DNA of 64,000 nt from Erythroxylum novogranatense (taxonomy: Eukaryota; Streptophyta; Magnoliopsida; Malpighiales; Erythroxylaceae), in contig CM057228.1 of NCBI GenBank assembly GCA_029891385.1, positions 31,252,214 through 31,316,213 of the forward strand, given 5' to 3'. This document shows, one piece after another, positions 1-10,928 of the stretch; position 1 is the first letter of the stretch, and the number at the start of each line of letters is the position of its first letter. The notes beneath the pieces are model-generated. The model saw nothing but the letters and a program-made list of their open reading frames with translations, was not told the origin of the DNA and did no database searches. A program made the position numbers and the translations under genes.

Positions 1-1081
1 TTTTCTTAGCTCAACTCGAAGAGACAACAAAGAGGGAGTATGAAGCCAAGTTCCTAAGCATCAAAGCACCAAAGCATGAAGGAGGAGAAGATAGGGATGG
101 GAGGTCACGAAAATAGAAGAGAAGAGAGCAAAACAAATCACCAAATGGTCCTCCCAAGAAGAAAGTGTCGTGAGAGAGAGTAGGGGAAGCTTTAATAAAG
201 CTTAGATATTTTAAATACTAGGCTAAAACAATGCCACATGGCATAACCCTAAGCCTTCACTTGTCATTTCCTCGTAACTCATCAATTTCATCAATTTCAA
301 ACCCAATTCTCACTAATTAATATTTGTCCATAATTCCTATAGCCACATATCCAAAATCCTAGTATTTAACAATCAATTTTACTGTCAATTATTGATTGAT
401 CTGCCACTCGGCCTTTTTCCTAGTCCAAATTTTTTTTCGAAAAATTCTAGGAAATTTTCCTAAAATTTCCCGAAAATGCCAAATCACTAATTTCACTATC
501 CATAATAATTTTCGATAACCACAACTCGAAATTCTCAAAACAATCCCATGCATTACCAATTATACCCGAAAAATGTCAATTGAGTGCATGATCAATAATT
601 TTAATGTGTGCAATCATCCATGAATATTCAAATATGATGCATTTTTATCAAAAACTTACTTAAGGCCACATGTACCAAAGTTAAAATGGGTAAAATCGCA
701 ATTTATCAAAGTGGCCCCAAGCATGTCCGTTAAACGGACACAGACTGGCTAAGCAACCCAAAATCACCCGAGAGTGTCCGTTAAACGGACTTTCCTGCCC
801 GTTAAACGGACATGAAACCACCAAGCGCTCTAATTTCTCCCGAGAAGGTCCGTCAAACGGAACATGAGCCTTCCAACCAGTCCGTTTAACGGACACATGC
901 TAGACTAACATTCTTCAAAGATTTTTTTGTTTTTTCCAAGTTTCCAACCCTCATTAATCATCAAACACTTCAAACAAAACACAATCATAACCATTTCCTC
1001 TAATTTCATTTAAAACAAGCCCCATAGCTCACATGTACCAAATTTTAGGGTTCTAACCCAAAGTAGGGGCGGGATGTTACA
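1..1081 (-). mobile_element. Partial T-family LTR (Ty3/gypsy type), copy a
   Basis: The right edge ends in GGGATGTTACA, which on the minus strand is an LTR start (TGTAACATCCC). The next ~60 bases (TTTGGGTTAGAACCC, then TTTGGTACATGTGAG) match the starts of the LTRs ending at 3829 and 22839. The left side runs off the window. It contains no coding sequence and carries a palindrome array at 725-894. Termini of this kind are typical of chromovirus-type Ty3/gypsy LTRs; the family assignment is inference. Confidence 0.6.
725..894. repeat. Array of five CpG palindromes within LTR copy a
   Basis: The near-palindrome GTCCGTTAAACGGAC, two 6-base arms (TCCGTT/AACGGA) around one central base, occurs at 725-739 and 776-790. 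Variants lie at 797-811, about 848-862 and 880-894. Spacing is irregular, so this is not a simple tandem repeat. A decayed form appears near 2118 in the neighbouring LTR. The open frame across it on the minus strand (681-896) only translates the repeat. Confidence 0.8.
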
Positions 1082-3829
1082 AATGGAAAGCCTCAATCAC
1101 ATTTGCATATTCCCATTTACTCACATTCACATATCATCAAACCGTAGTCCGACATTTAACATTAAAGTTGAGAAAATATTTTCATTCATATGCAAATGCA
1201 CATTTAGAACACATTTATCATCAAACCGTGATCCGGGATCTAACAATCAAAGTATGCACACTTATTTCATCTGATTCACATACAAGTAGCACTTCAATAT
1301 CCCAATCAAACATCACAATCATCAGAAATTCGATCCGGAAACCAATACAGTCAATCACATTCATACAATCATTCATTAGTCAATTAATACAAAAATTCGA
1401 ACCAAACAAACAATAAGATGAGACCATCTAGGTCTACTCACTGTATCCTCCAGATTAGCATTTGTTTTCATGATTCAAAAACATTTAGATGCAAACGTTC
1501 TATCCTGTATCACCATTATGCAAAACACATATTGCACTCACATTATTACATGCACAATCATATAAACATTCAGTTTTACACATATGTATGTGTATAATGT
1601 ATAATGCATGTTCAGTGACAATCCCGGGTATATTTTCTAAATTCATATATCGTGATCATTCCCATTTCATAACTCATATATGTCTAATTGAACTTAGATT
1701 TACAATTCATTTGTACAAGATCATTCTAAATTCTCCATTCAATCTTTACCCTTTTGATATGGCTAGCTTATTCGTAAGCTTACACCTCACAAACACTTGG
1801 TCACTCTATATCATAACTCAATTTCTTGTTATCTCTTTTCTAACCTCATATGATCTCATAATATCCAATTCTCATTCACCATTAATCACTTAATACATAT
1901 TACTCAACTTCCTTGAACATTACTACAATCCCATAAACATCTTCATTCCCATTATACTCATGCATTTGATACTTTGATTTCATCCATTCGTTCACTAAGT
2001 TTTAACCTTCATTTTCACTTCAAACCTATCATACATTAGTCCCATAAACCAAGTATCATTCTAGGTTCACTTTAAGATCCATTTAAGCCTTAATTAGGGT
2101 CACTTGATCCGTGAATTCCGTTAGGCGGACATCCATATCCATTAAATGGACCTTTACGGGTCACTTACAAAAACTTGAAAATATGACCCTCTAGACATCA
2201 AAATCTCACTTCACAGTCTTATAGAAGTTATAGATCTCGAAGTTCTCTTTAAACCCATACCTAATTAATCTCTATCAGAGTTCTACAGAAATATTTATGT
2301 CTCTTTCACTAAAGTATGTCCAATTGCATTCTATGTTTTCTAGATTTTTAGCTCTTTACTTACAACATTCAATTCCTTATGCTTAGTCAATCATTTCTAG
2401 TTCAATACTCATCATTTATCCATTATTCTAACTCCATTTCAAATCAATATCATCTATAAACAAATTATAACCCATGATTGATCATAAATACTATTAACAA
2501 AACATATATATATATACACATTCATCATCAACTTTCTACACTCAGTACTCAACTTCAAGTCAAACTTAGAAACTCTTAAGGATCAAATTTGAATTCGATG
2601 TCTTCATGGAAAATGTATCCTTATGTCTCTAATTTTACCCAAATTAAAAATAATCTCATTTGGATAACTACAAAACAAGTGATGGCTAAATTACAGAAGC
2701 ATATACAGAAGCATATCCAGTGGAATTGTTACAGCTAGCGTATTCTAGCCACTTTAAACACCATTCTCAATTTGTCTCTAAACTTTCATCTTAATTCTTC
2801 TCTTTTCAAGACACTATACTTTCATTTTCTTTAACTTCAATACCCAATCCAATCCATTCCTAAAACAACCAATTATCCACGTTTTTATCCATCAAAAATA
2901 GAACATACAATATCCATTCAACATTCAAATTTTCTGCACTTCATTCTAACTCTAAAACATTTCTATATCAATTTATGAATCATTAATCATCACCCATATA
3001 AAAACAAGACATGAATCTACCACATTCCTCATTCACATTTTTAGCATGTACCCATCCTCATTTCATGACCATTTTTACCTATAACTATCATCAAATATGC
3101 TTCTATTAAGATAACCCATGAGAAACAGGTTTACTTACATGTTTAGCTCCAAAGCTCCCTCAAGTCACCAAGAAACCCTAGCTCCTTCAACATGCACGAA
3201 AATCAACTTTGAAGGTGAGTAAAATGGGGTGGGTGTAGTTTTTGACAAGTGAATGACCAAAATATATAAAAGTTACTTAACAAGTGGTGTGGCAGGTGAC
3301 ACTTGTCATTTGCCACATGTCACTCTCTCATGATTCCTTTTGGTCCACTTTAATAACTAGTCCATTTTGCCTCCAATTTCTACTCCAGTTGTCTCCCAAT
3401 TTTCAATGACATAAGTCATTAAATCCTAAAGTCATTTATAAAAATTTTTATTGCCATTCAACACTTATTTCTACTACTATTCATCAATTGTTTTGCACCT
3501 GGCATTTTTCTAGTCCAAAATACCCTTAAATTCTAAAAAATTTCCAAATTTTCACCAAAAATTCTAATTCACTATTTATACATTCCCACTCAATTTTTAA
3601 GACACAAAACCATAATTAACATCATATTCACATTAAAACAATCATGTATACCCAGAAATATCAAATGAGTGCATGAACATTTTATTTTAATTTGTGCAAT
3701 AATCAATTTCACATATGTGTATGCTAACATTATGCATGAGCATGAAAATGCATTTTTCTCAATCTCTCTTGATCTCACATGTACCAAATTTTAGGGTTCT
3801 AACCCTTAGTATGAGAACAGGATGTTACA
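1082..3829 (-). mobile_element. Partial T-family LTR, copy b
   Basis: The right edge (3820-3829, GGATGTTACA) is an LTR start on the minus strand. The interior is collinear with 19900-22839: both carry the block around 1412-1440 (GAGACCATCTAGGTCTACTC), the block near 1614 (AGTGACAATCCCGGGTATAT) and the block near 2600. It begins inside an LTR, directly against copy a, so copy a seems to have inserted into or truncated it. There are no genuine ORFs. A short (AT)n tract lies near 2500-2520. Confidence 0.6.
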
Positions 3830-3837
3830 AGTATTGT

Positions 3838-4760
3838 AGCTAGACGATGGCTCTTGGACATGTGGACTTGCATATTCATCGTTAAAAGGGAAGACTTGTT
3901 CATTAAACACCATATGACATGAGATTTTGTTTGGTAGATAAATTAAAATAAATATCCTTTATGGATTTTGTTGTAGACAAGAAAGACACACTTAACAGAT
4001 ATGTGGAATATTTATTTAGAGCATAGGGATGATAGCTTTCGATAACACAAACGATTAAAGGTTTTAAGTTCATGAGGATTAGGACAACTTTTGAATAATT
4101 TGAAGTTTGGACTTAGAGATGTTTAGAATAGTAATATACAATTTGTTAATAATATAAATAGATAAATCAAAAACATAAGTTTAAAATTCATATGGAACAA
4201 AAATATGATTTAATAAAGATAACCTAGTTTCAACTATATGACAGTCTTTACGTTTGGCACAGCCATTTTGGTCTGGTGTACAAGGACATGACTTATAATT
4301 CTAAATACCATTTTCAAAAAGATAATTAAATACTTGATACTTACACCCCTCTCTAATAAAATTGCAATTATTTGATTTTTCTACTAAAGAAACTTTCAAT
4401 AACATATTTAAATTTGATGAATCCACTCAAAACTTTAAGATTATAGGTAAGAAAGAAAATCCAATAATATTTACTAAAATGATCATAAAGCAAAACATAA
4501 TAATGTTTTCCATCAATATACAGTGATGGTAATGGCCCCCTATACATCAAAACAATTTAAGTATAAAGGCCTTCGAGCATGATAGTATAAGATCAAAAAA
4601 GGTAACTTATGAATCTTACTATTTGAACAAGAATGAGATAAAGGGTTATTTATTTTATAAAATAGAAATATTAGACTGGCTCAAGAAGTGACTAATATTA
4701 TGATGATTGGCATGACCAAGATGTGAATTCTATGTTGATAAGCAAGAGAGGTATGCGCGT
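3838..4760 (-). pseudogene. Ty1/copia integrase remnant
   Basis: This is the remains of the integrase part of a copia polyprotein on the minus strand. The frame at 4368-4550 reads YRGPLPSLYIDGKHYYVLL followed by DHFSKYYWIFFL, the copia integrase core pattern around the second catalytic Asp (normally DDFSRYTW). Further downstream, about 3860-3930, the frame reads ISCHMVFNEQVFPFNDEY, matching the segment after integrase (ISRHVVFDE...FPF). Frames are broken between these blocks. The piece is cut on the 3' side by T LTR copy b at 3829. The RT and RNase H parts are absent. Confidence 0.75.
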
Positions 4761-5009
4761 TTGGAATTGGTGCTACGTGATTCATGCATTAAAGGCAGAA
4801 GATAGAGACCTGATTTACATGAATCATCTTGTGAGGATTTCCTTAATTAGAAATTAATTAGGAAAAAAATCTATGGAAACATTATTAGCTATAATGAAAA
4901 TAAAGACAGATAAAAAATTAAAACTAGCAAAGGCACACATAATAAGTTCTATAATTGAAAAAAAAAGAATCAAAACCATGACAAATAGAACTACCAATAT
5001 AAGAGATAT

Positions 5010-5520
5010 GGAGTGTTAACCATATTTTATTTTGATCTCATCAGGACTATGATATTTGCTGTGAAACGTCAAATTATCAAGATTAGGAGTTCGATGATGA
5101 GTAACACTAGTGTCTAATGTCTGTAAGGATTTAGTCGGTTGAGAAGTTATGGTAATGTGACTATATGGTTTAAGTATGAGGATATTTTGCAAAAGGATCT
5201 TAAGAACATATTTAATCAATGCCTTTATAGTTATATTATGTTACTAGTTTATTTTCATAAGCGATCTGACTGGATTGATGATTGATGAAGTTTCTATCAC
5301 TATGATTGCCATAACCACTATAACTTCATTATCTATAGTTGTCTCTCTGAGGTATGAATTTTGAAGCGAGAAAGCTACAGGTTGAGACGATTATGTTGTT
5401 GTAGTTTCAATTGCAAGATTAGTTTCTTCACTAAAAAATAATTCATATAAATCATTAAGACAATTTTCTAAGGACTGAACAAATGGTTTGTATACTAGAT
5501 CAAGGCTATTTGTTATAACT
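5010..5520 (-). pseudogene. Ty1/copia gag end and protease remnant
   Basis: On the minus strand the frame at 5016-5219 reads DTSVTHHRTPNLDNLTFHS and then a GPDEI-like stretch (SPDEIKIKYG). This aligns with the copia protease region, normally DSGATHHVT..L.NL..HSEY.G. The active-site D-S/T-G is replaced by D-T-S, so the protease would be dead. Upstream, about 5300-5500, is gag-like sequence (ITNSLDLVYKPFVQSLEN, then LLFSEET-type residues) with in-frame stops. It is the same decayed element as the integrase remnant and was split from its upstream flank by the Z element at 5611. Confidence 0.65.
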
Positions 5521-5605
5521 CACATGTGATCATCCCAACGACAAACCATCCTAAAACCAATTATAGCAGAAGACATACGCCGTAGCTAGAAAAACATCAA
5601 CGATA

Positions 5606-5610
5606 ACTGC
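5606..5610. repeat. Target-site duplication ACTGC, left copy
   Basis: ACTGC lies immediately before the TG of the left LTR and again immediately after the CA of the right LTR (15428-15432). It marks 5611-15427 as one integrated unit. Confidence 0.9.
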
Positions 5611-8600
5611 TGTTGGGACCCGATCCGGGAACCGGATCCCAACCAAAAAACGGAACGGAAAGACGAAAAATCGAACAGCGAGAAATCGTTAATCGGAATA
5701 CATATCGCATCATCGAAGCGAAACGAATACCCAGAAAATTTTGTATCAGAAATACGAATAACAAAGCGGAGAAACTCGAAAGGCAGAATTCCGAATCGAA
5801 TGCGAATCGAAATAATCAAACTGAAACAAACATCGGCATCCGTTTCAAACATGAAGCATAGCAAACTCATCGCGTTGGAAACCTTACGACATTTCAAATC
5901 TGGTATAAATTTTTTTTCCTCTTATTCATTCCTTTTCTCTTTAATCAATCTCATTCAAATCATAATCATTCCATACAATTCCCTTTTTGGAAATTCATCC
6001 TCACCAATTTCAATTCACTTAATTCATCTTAATCATTTCTTATACAATCATATAAATCCTCAAACTCATTTCTTTAAACCAATTTTACCGAAATTTGACC
6101 GAAATTTCGGCAGCATAACGGCTGTATTTTGACAGCCCAAAAATTTAAAACACAAGAAACTCACTTCTAATATCACAACTCAATAACACAAGGCATCTTC
6201 GGACCTCCCGTCCGGAATCCAAACACCAGCAACAACACAATCTTAGTTCTAAACACTTCATAAATGCATTCCATAATACATCTCAATCCAAATATCCACA
6301 ATTCAATCACAAACCATTCATATACATTCCAATTTTCATTTATATCCATCTCAATTCAAATTTACGTACAAAAATCTATTCCACAATCATACATCACTCA
6401 TAACTGAAATACATCATAAATTTATATAATGACTTTTCAAGCCATAAACAAAAGAAATACATAATCCATAAACATTTTTCACAACTTCAAAACTAAATCC
6501 AACATTACATATAAAACAAAGCATACAAAAATTATCGGGTTAACATCGTACTCGTCTTCCATCCGATCTCTGCGTAAAAACATGGAGATGGGGATGAAAG
6601 GGGGTGAGCTCTCGGGCTCGTAGATAATATATTTATAAACCGAACAATAAGCGAAAAAATCTTTTATTTTCAAACTTTTCAAACATTTCCCATTTAAGAA
6701 TTTCTCCATAAACTCATTTTCAAACTTTTCAATTTCATCAACACTTTCTAAGATTTTTCTCAAAATTTTCATTTGTTTCAAAACATTTATATCCAGCCAG
6801 AAATTTCATGCTTGAAAATTTTACTTTCTCGCTTCTCAAAATATCAAACCTTTTCAAAACATGCAGTCTTAAACATGAATGCATCACATCATAGCGTATC
6901 ACATCATAATCAAATTAAAACACATAACACATCGAATTGGTTTGGTTCGGTCTAACGGACGTCTCGCACATTCCGCATAGCGATTCTTGCATGCGGTGTG
7001 AGCGAGGGGAGTTCGAGATCGAACTCCTATGCCACTAGCGAGCGTAGGGAGAAGGCTTAAACAGTAGAGACAATGACTCACAAAAGGACTGACCAAACCC
7101 ACTTAACACATAACTAAAACGAATTGATTGCTCAAGGCACTTTTCAAAATCTTGATTTTTTTACCTTTTCAACTCATATCATCAAATTGTGTCATAGATG
7201 ACACAAGCATATATCCACATAATTGCACATAATCAATCGAATGCAATTCACGTAAATCATATATCAATTTATGCACTAATTCTTTAAAGCATTCAAATCA
7301 TAAATCCCATAATTTGAAAAGCATGAAATTCATAAGTCTTGTATTTTCTAAAACTCATTTTACTCCTTTGACATCATAATTTCAAACATTTACATCCTTT
7401 TTCAAACATTTTTTATCCATAATAATTTATCAAAAATCAAATTTTGCTTTCTTTAATTTCAAAAATTCACATTTAGCTTATAATTCAATAAATAAATATA
7501 CTACCCACCTCATATCCATGCTAGCATCTTGTCCAATGCTTCAATTTGACCTTTTCTCCTTTCTTCCTTCCAATTGAAAAATTCCCTAAATCAATTTTAT
7601 CAAAATTTAATCTCATAAATAACTTAATCCTTCAATTTGATGCATAAGTCATCAATTCTTACTAATTTCAAGATAGTTACATCACTAATTCCAAAAACCC
7701 CCAAATTACAAATTGAACCTAAATCAATCCAATCAAATTTAATATCATAATTAACTTAATTTCTCAAATTGAACTTAGGAAATATCAATTCCTCTCATAT
7801 TCAAACTATTTCAATCTCCAATTTTGAAAATCCCCAATTTTCAAAATCGGCCTAAACCAATTTGCACAAATTCAAAATCATAAAACATAATTTCTTCAAA
7901 ATTGATTCCATAATTCATCAATTCATGCTATTATTGATGATTCTACACCATTAATTCACAAAATCCCCAAATTTCTAATTTTGGCCTAAACCCCCAATTT
8001 ACAATTTTTCAAATTAAACTTCACCTAAAGCATAAACATCAAAATTAACTTCATAAATCACAAACCCAAGTCTCTATCCATGTTTCTAAACCAAAATTTC
8101 ATCAAAAACTCAAAGTTGAAAATTTTCTCTTACCTCTTTCTCCTCCATTTTTGAATTTCTTTGGCTTGGAAGGAAGCTCTCTTCATTCTCCATCCTTTTC
8201 CTTCTTGGAGAAATCCCAAAAGTCTTAAGAATCAAGTAGAAAAGTTGGAACTTAAATTTCTCTCTCTTCTTTTCTCCATACGAAACTTCTCCACTCTTCT
8301 TTCTTCTTCTTCTTCTTTTCTTTTCACTCATCATCTTATTTTCCTCTAAAAAAACGACAACTCCTTGTTGTTTTAAAGCCACATCATTTAAAAGATAGAT
8401 AAATGACCATATTGCCCCTAACATGTTACTTTATGCCATTTTCACTTGCGGTTTTGCTTTGCACTATTGAGTTGAAGGAATTTGTTAAAACTTTCTTCTC
8501 GAGAAATTTTCCTCTCAATCATACGAATCCAACGCCACTGACCGCGCTCAATTCCGATCACTACATCAAAAGTTATGTGCAAAACAGTTCGGGTAAAACC

Positions 8601-10113
8601 ATATTCTAACACATTTTCCATGTACAATTATTTCCGTCCAGAAATTCACATTCTTAATCCCAGAATTGAAACTCGATGTCTTCATAACAATTGTAGCCTT
8701 ATGTCTCTAGTTTAATTCAAAACAAGAATCGTCTCATTTTGATTCCCAGATCAAGAGTTATGCTCAAAATACTCTCATATGTTTCTAATCCAAAAATTAC
8801 ACCCTAATCCAAACTTAAATTCAGAAATTAAAAGCCTTAGGGGAAAAATTTACATTTCATCTCTTCATATGACTTGTAGCCCCTTGTCTTATCTTTATTT
8901 CGACTCAAGAATCACTTCAATCGGATATCTATAGATCCCAAATTTTACAAAATACTGAACTATGTTCAGAAAATTTCCTGACTCATTTTAATTAAATTAA
9001 TCACCATTAATTTAATCTCAAAAATTCACAAATTTCTATGAACATGTATATAATTGTCTTAGGAATCCAACGCCGCAAGAATCAACTCAATCGGATGTCG
9101 AACGGAAAAGATATAAGTAAAATAGTGAACAAAGGTCGGATTTGAGAAAGTAAAGTCAAGAAAACCAAAGAATCAAAACGGCGTCGTGCGGGCGAGGTCG
9201 CCTCGGAACGCCCGCCATCACTACGGCGATGCGTCGCCCTAGTGACGCGAGCTAAACACTCGCCATTGCTAGGGCGATGCGTCGCCCTAGTGACGGGGAT
9301 AAAACAAATTTCCTCTTTTTTTCACATAAAAATCCAAAACTTCCAAAATTCATAACTCTTAATCCCGAACTCCAATTTTGACAAACTTAGTCTCTATAGA
9401 AAGCTCGAAGGAAGCTCTACATCTTCCACGAAGGACATAAAAATCAATTTGACTCCTACGGGAGTCCATTTTCCGGTCAAAGATACTATCCTCTAATAAT
9501 CATGCTAAAACCACAATATAAACTTGTAAAAATCATAACTTATTATTCCAAGATCGAAAAATTGCATACTTTATATCGAAATAAAGGTCAAATCAAATCC
9601 TTCAACTTTCATGAAGAACATCAAAGCTCAATTAATTTCTAACTAGGTTAATTTCTCAGTCAAAATTTCAGTCATAATAAAAGTCAAACCTTTCAAACAT
9701 AAACTTTGACTGATCATAACTTCCGCTCCCGATATCGAAAAATTGCAAACTTTATGGCTACAGAAAGCTCTTTACGTACTCTACAAGTTTCCAGAAGACT
9801 ATTTTCTCAAATTATGCCTACATCAAAAGTCAACCTTCAAAGGCCAAAAAGTCAACTATTTCACAATTTTTTCATATTTTCACACTTTCTCTTTTTAGTC
9901 ATGATTTTCAACTTAATTTCAATCAACTCATCCACTTAATTTCATAAACCATACCAATCCACTCGAAACCTCAAAGATATCAAAATCAAATCATTTCTTT
10001 TCTTCTCAATATTCTTTAAATTTTAAGTCATCTCTTATACAAGACATACACAAAGCACTCCTTAAATTTCATTTTCATAATTCAAATTTTCACTCAAAGA
10101 TCGGGGTCCAACA
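5611..10113 (-). repeat. 3' LTR of the Z element
   Basis: This LTR is 4503 bp with no credible ORF. Left to right on the plus strand it holds a block near 6590-6640 (GGGGATGAAAGGGGGTGAGC), a Cys-free low-complexity A/T-rich middle, a pyrimidine-rich stretch at 8130-8340, two tandemly repeated module types at 8500-9130 and 9340-9860, and a CpG-rich hairpin block at 9179-9298. Open frames such as 5586-5897 and 8110-8424 recur only because the LTR is repeated and are not conserved as coding sequence. Confidence 0.9.
9179..9298. repeat. CpG-rich palindromic block in the Z LTR
   Basis: A GC- and CpG-rich island lies in otherwise AT-rich LTR. It contains an inverted repeat with arms CTAGGGCGA (9269-9277) and TCGCCCTAG (9282-9290) around the loop TGCG. 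Confidence 0.85.
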
Positions 10114-10928
10114 TTTCTCCCCCTCTTAAAAGAATTTCGTCCTCGAAATTCATACTAGATTTTACACCAAGTGACATATTCTTACATATAATTTCTTTCT
10201 AAACGAGGATCATCGAACACTTTCTTCCTAATTTCTTTCCAAAATCATTATCAATCGCTTTGTCCTTATCACACATATTTCTCCAGTTATCTGCACTAAT
10301 TCACTTCTTGTGTCAAATGCTAATATCATATCAAAAGTATTTAATGCTAATATCATATCAAAGGCACTATCTCCTCAAATCAAATATTTCTCAATCCTTG
10401 ATTCACTTACCACCCATATCATATATTTTCTTTCCCAACGAAGATAATCAAACTCTTTCCAAACCTCATAATCAATCACTTTTTCTTATCTAATTTTCTC
10501 ATCATACTTACTCTCAATCTCTTCAGAATACTTCACTTCTTGTACTTCATAACACTCATATCATATTAACTTACTATATCTATAACTCGTTATTTCTTCA
10601 GATATGGACACAAGTCAATGGTCCATTTCATAAGGAACCCTGTTACGGTTCAATCATCATTTAGAAACTAGTCATTCTTTCATCTTACGGAAGTATAGTT
10701 TATATCAATTTCTCCCAATTCGTCACGAAATTCAAATCTTAGGTTCCACAAACACATGTTTCTAATCAATCGTATTCTTAACACCCAAATCACATAATCA
10801 CACAAATTCATGAAAATGTCCTTCACATCAAAATCACATTCACTATATAACCTTACAAACTCTTCCAATTTCTTACTCATACACACTTGCCCAAGTAAGA
10901 CCATATTACTGGGCTCTGATACCATAAA
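10114..10928 (-). other. Internal region of the Z element with PPT and PBS
   Basis: On the minus strand the PBS (10913-10924, GCTCTGATACCA on the plus strand, complementary in the usual sense to the 3' end of initiator tRNA-Met) lies four bases inside the right LTR. At the other end, 10114-10160 reads on the minus strand as a purine-rich tract (AAGAGGGGGAGAAA) preceded by a GAATTTCGAGGACG stretch. That matches the C-terminal tail and PPT usually found at the end of chromovirus pol (N-F-E-D-E-I-L... tail). The rest is AT-rich and non-coding. It therefore looks like an internally deleted derivative of a Ty3/gypsy element. Confidence 0.8.

Noticed and set aside
681..896. Minus-strand ORF with repeated CPFNGH motifs
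   Set aside because: It arises from the GTCCGTTAAACGGAC palindromes and has no start context or conserved homologue here.
5586..6132. ORFs conserved at 5586-6132, 10877-11477 and 30632-31042
   Set aside because: Conservation reflects LTR copies. Frames differ in length and stop positions between copies, and the sequence straddles LTR ends.
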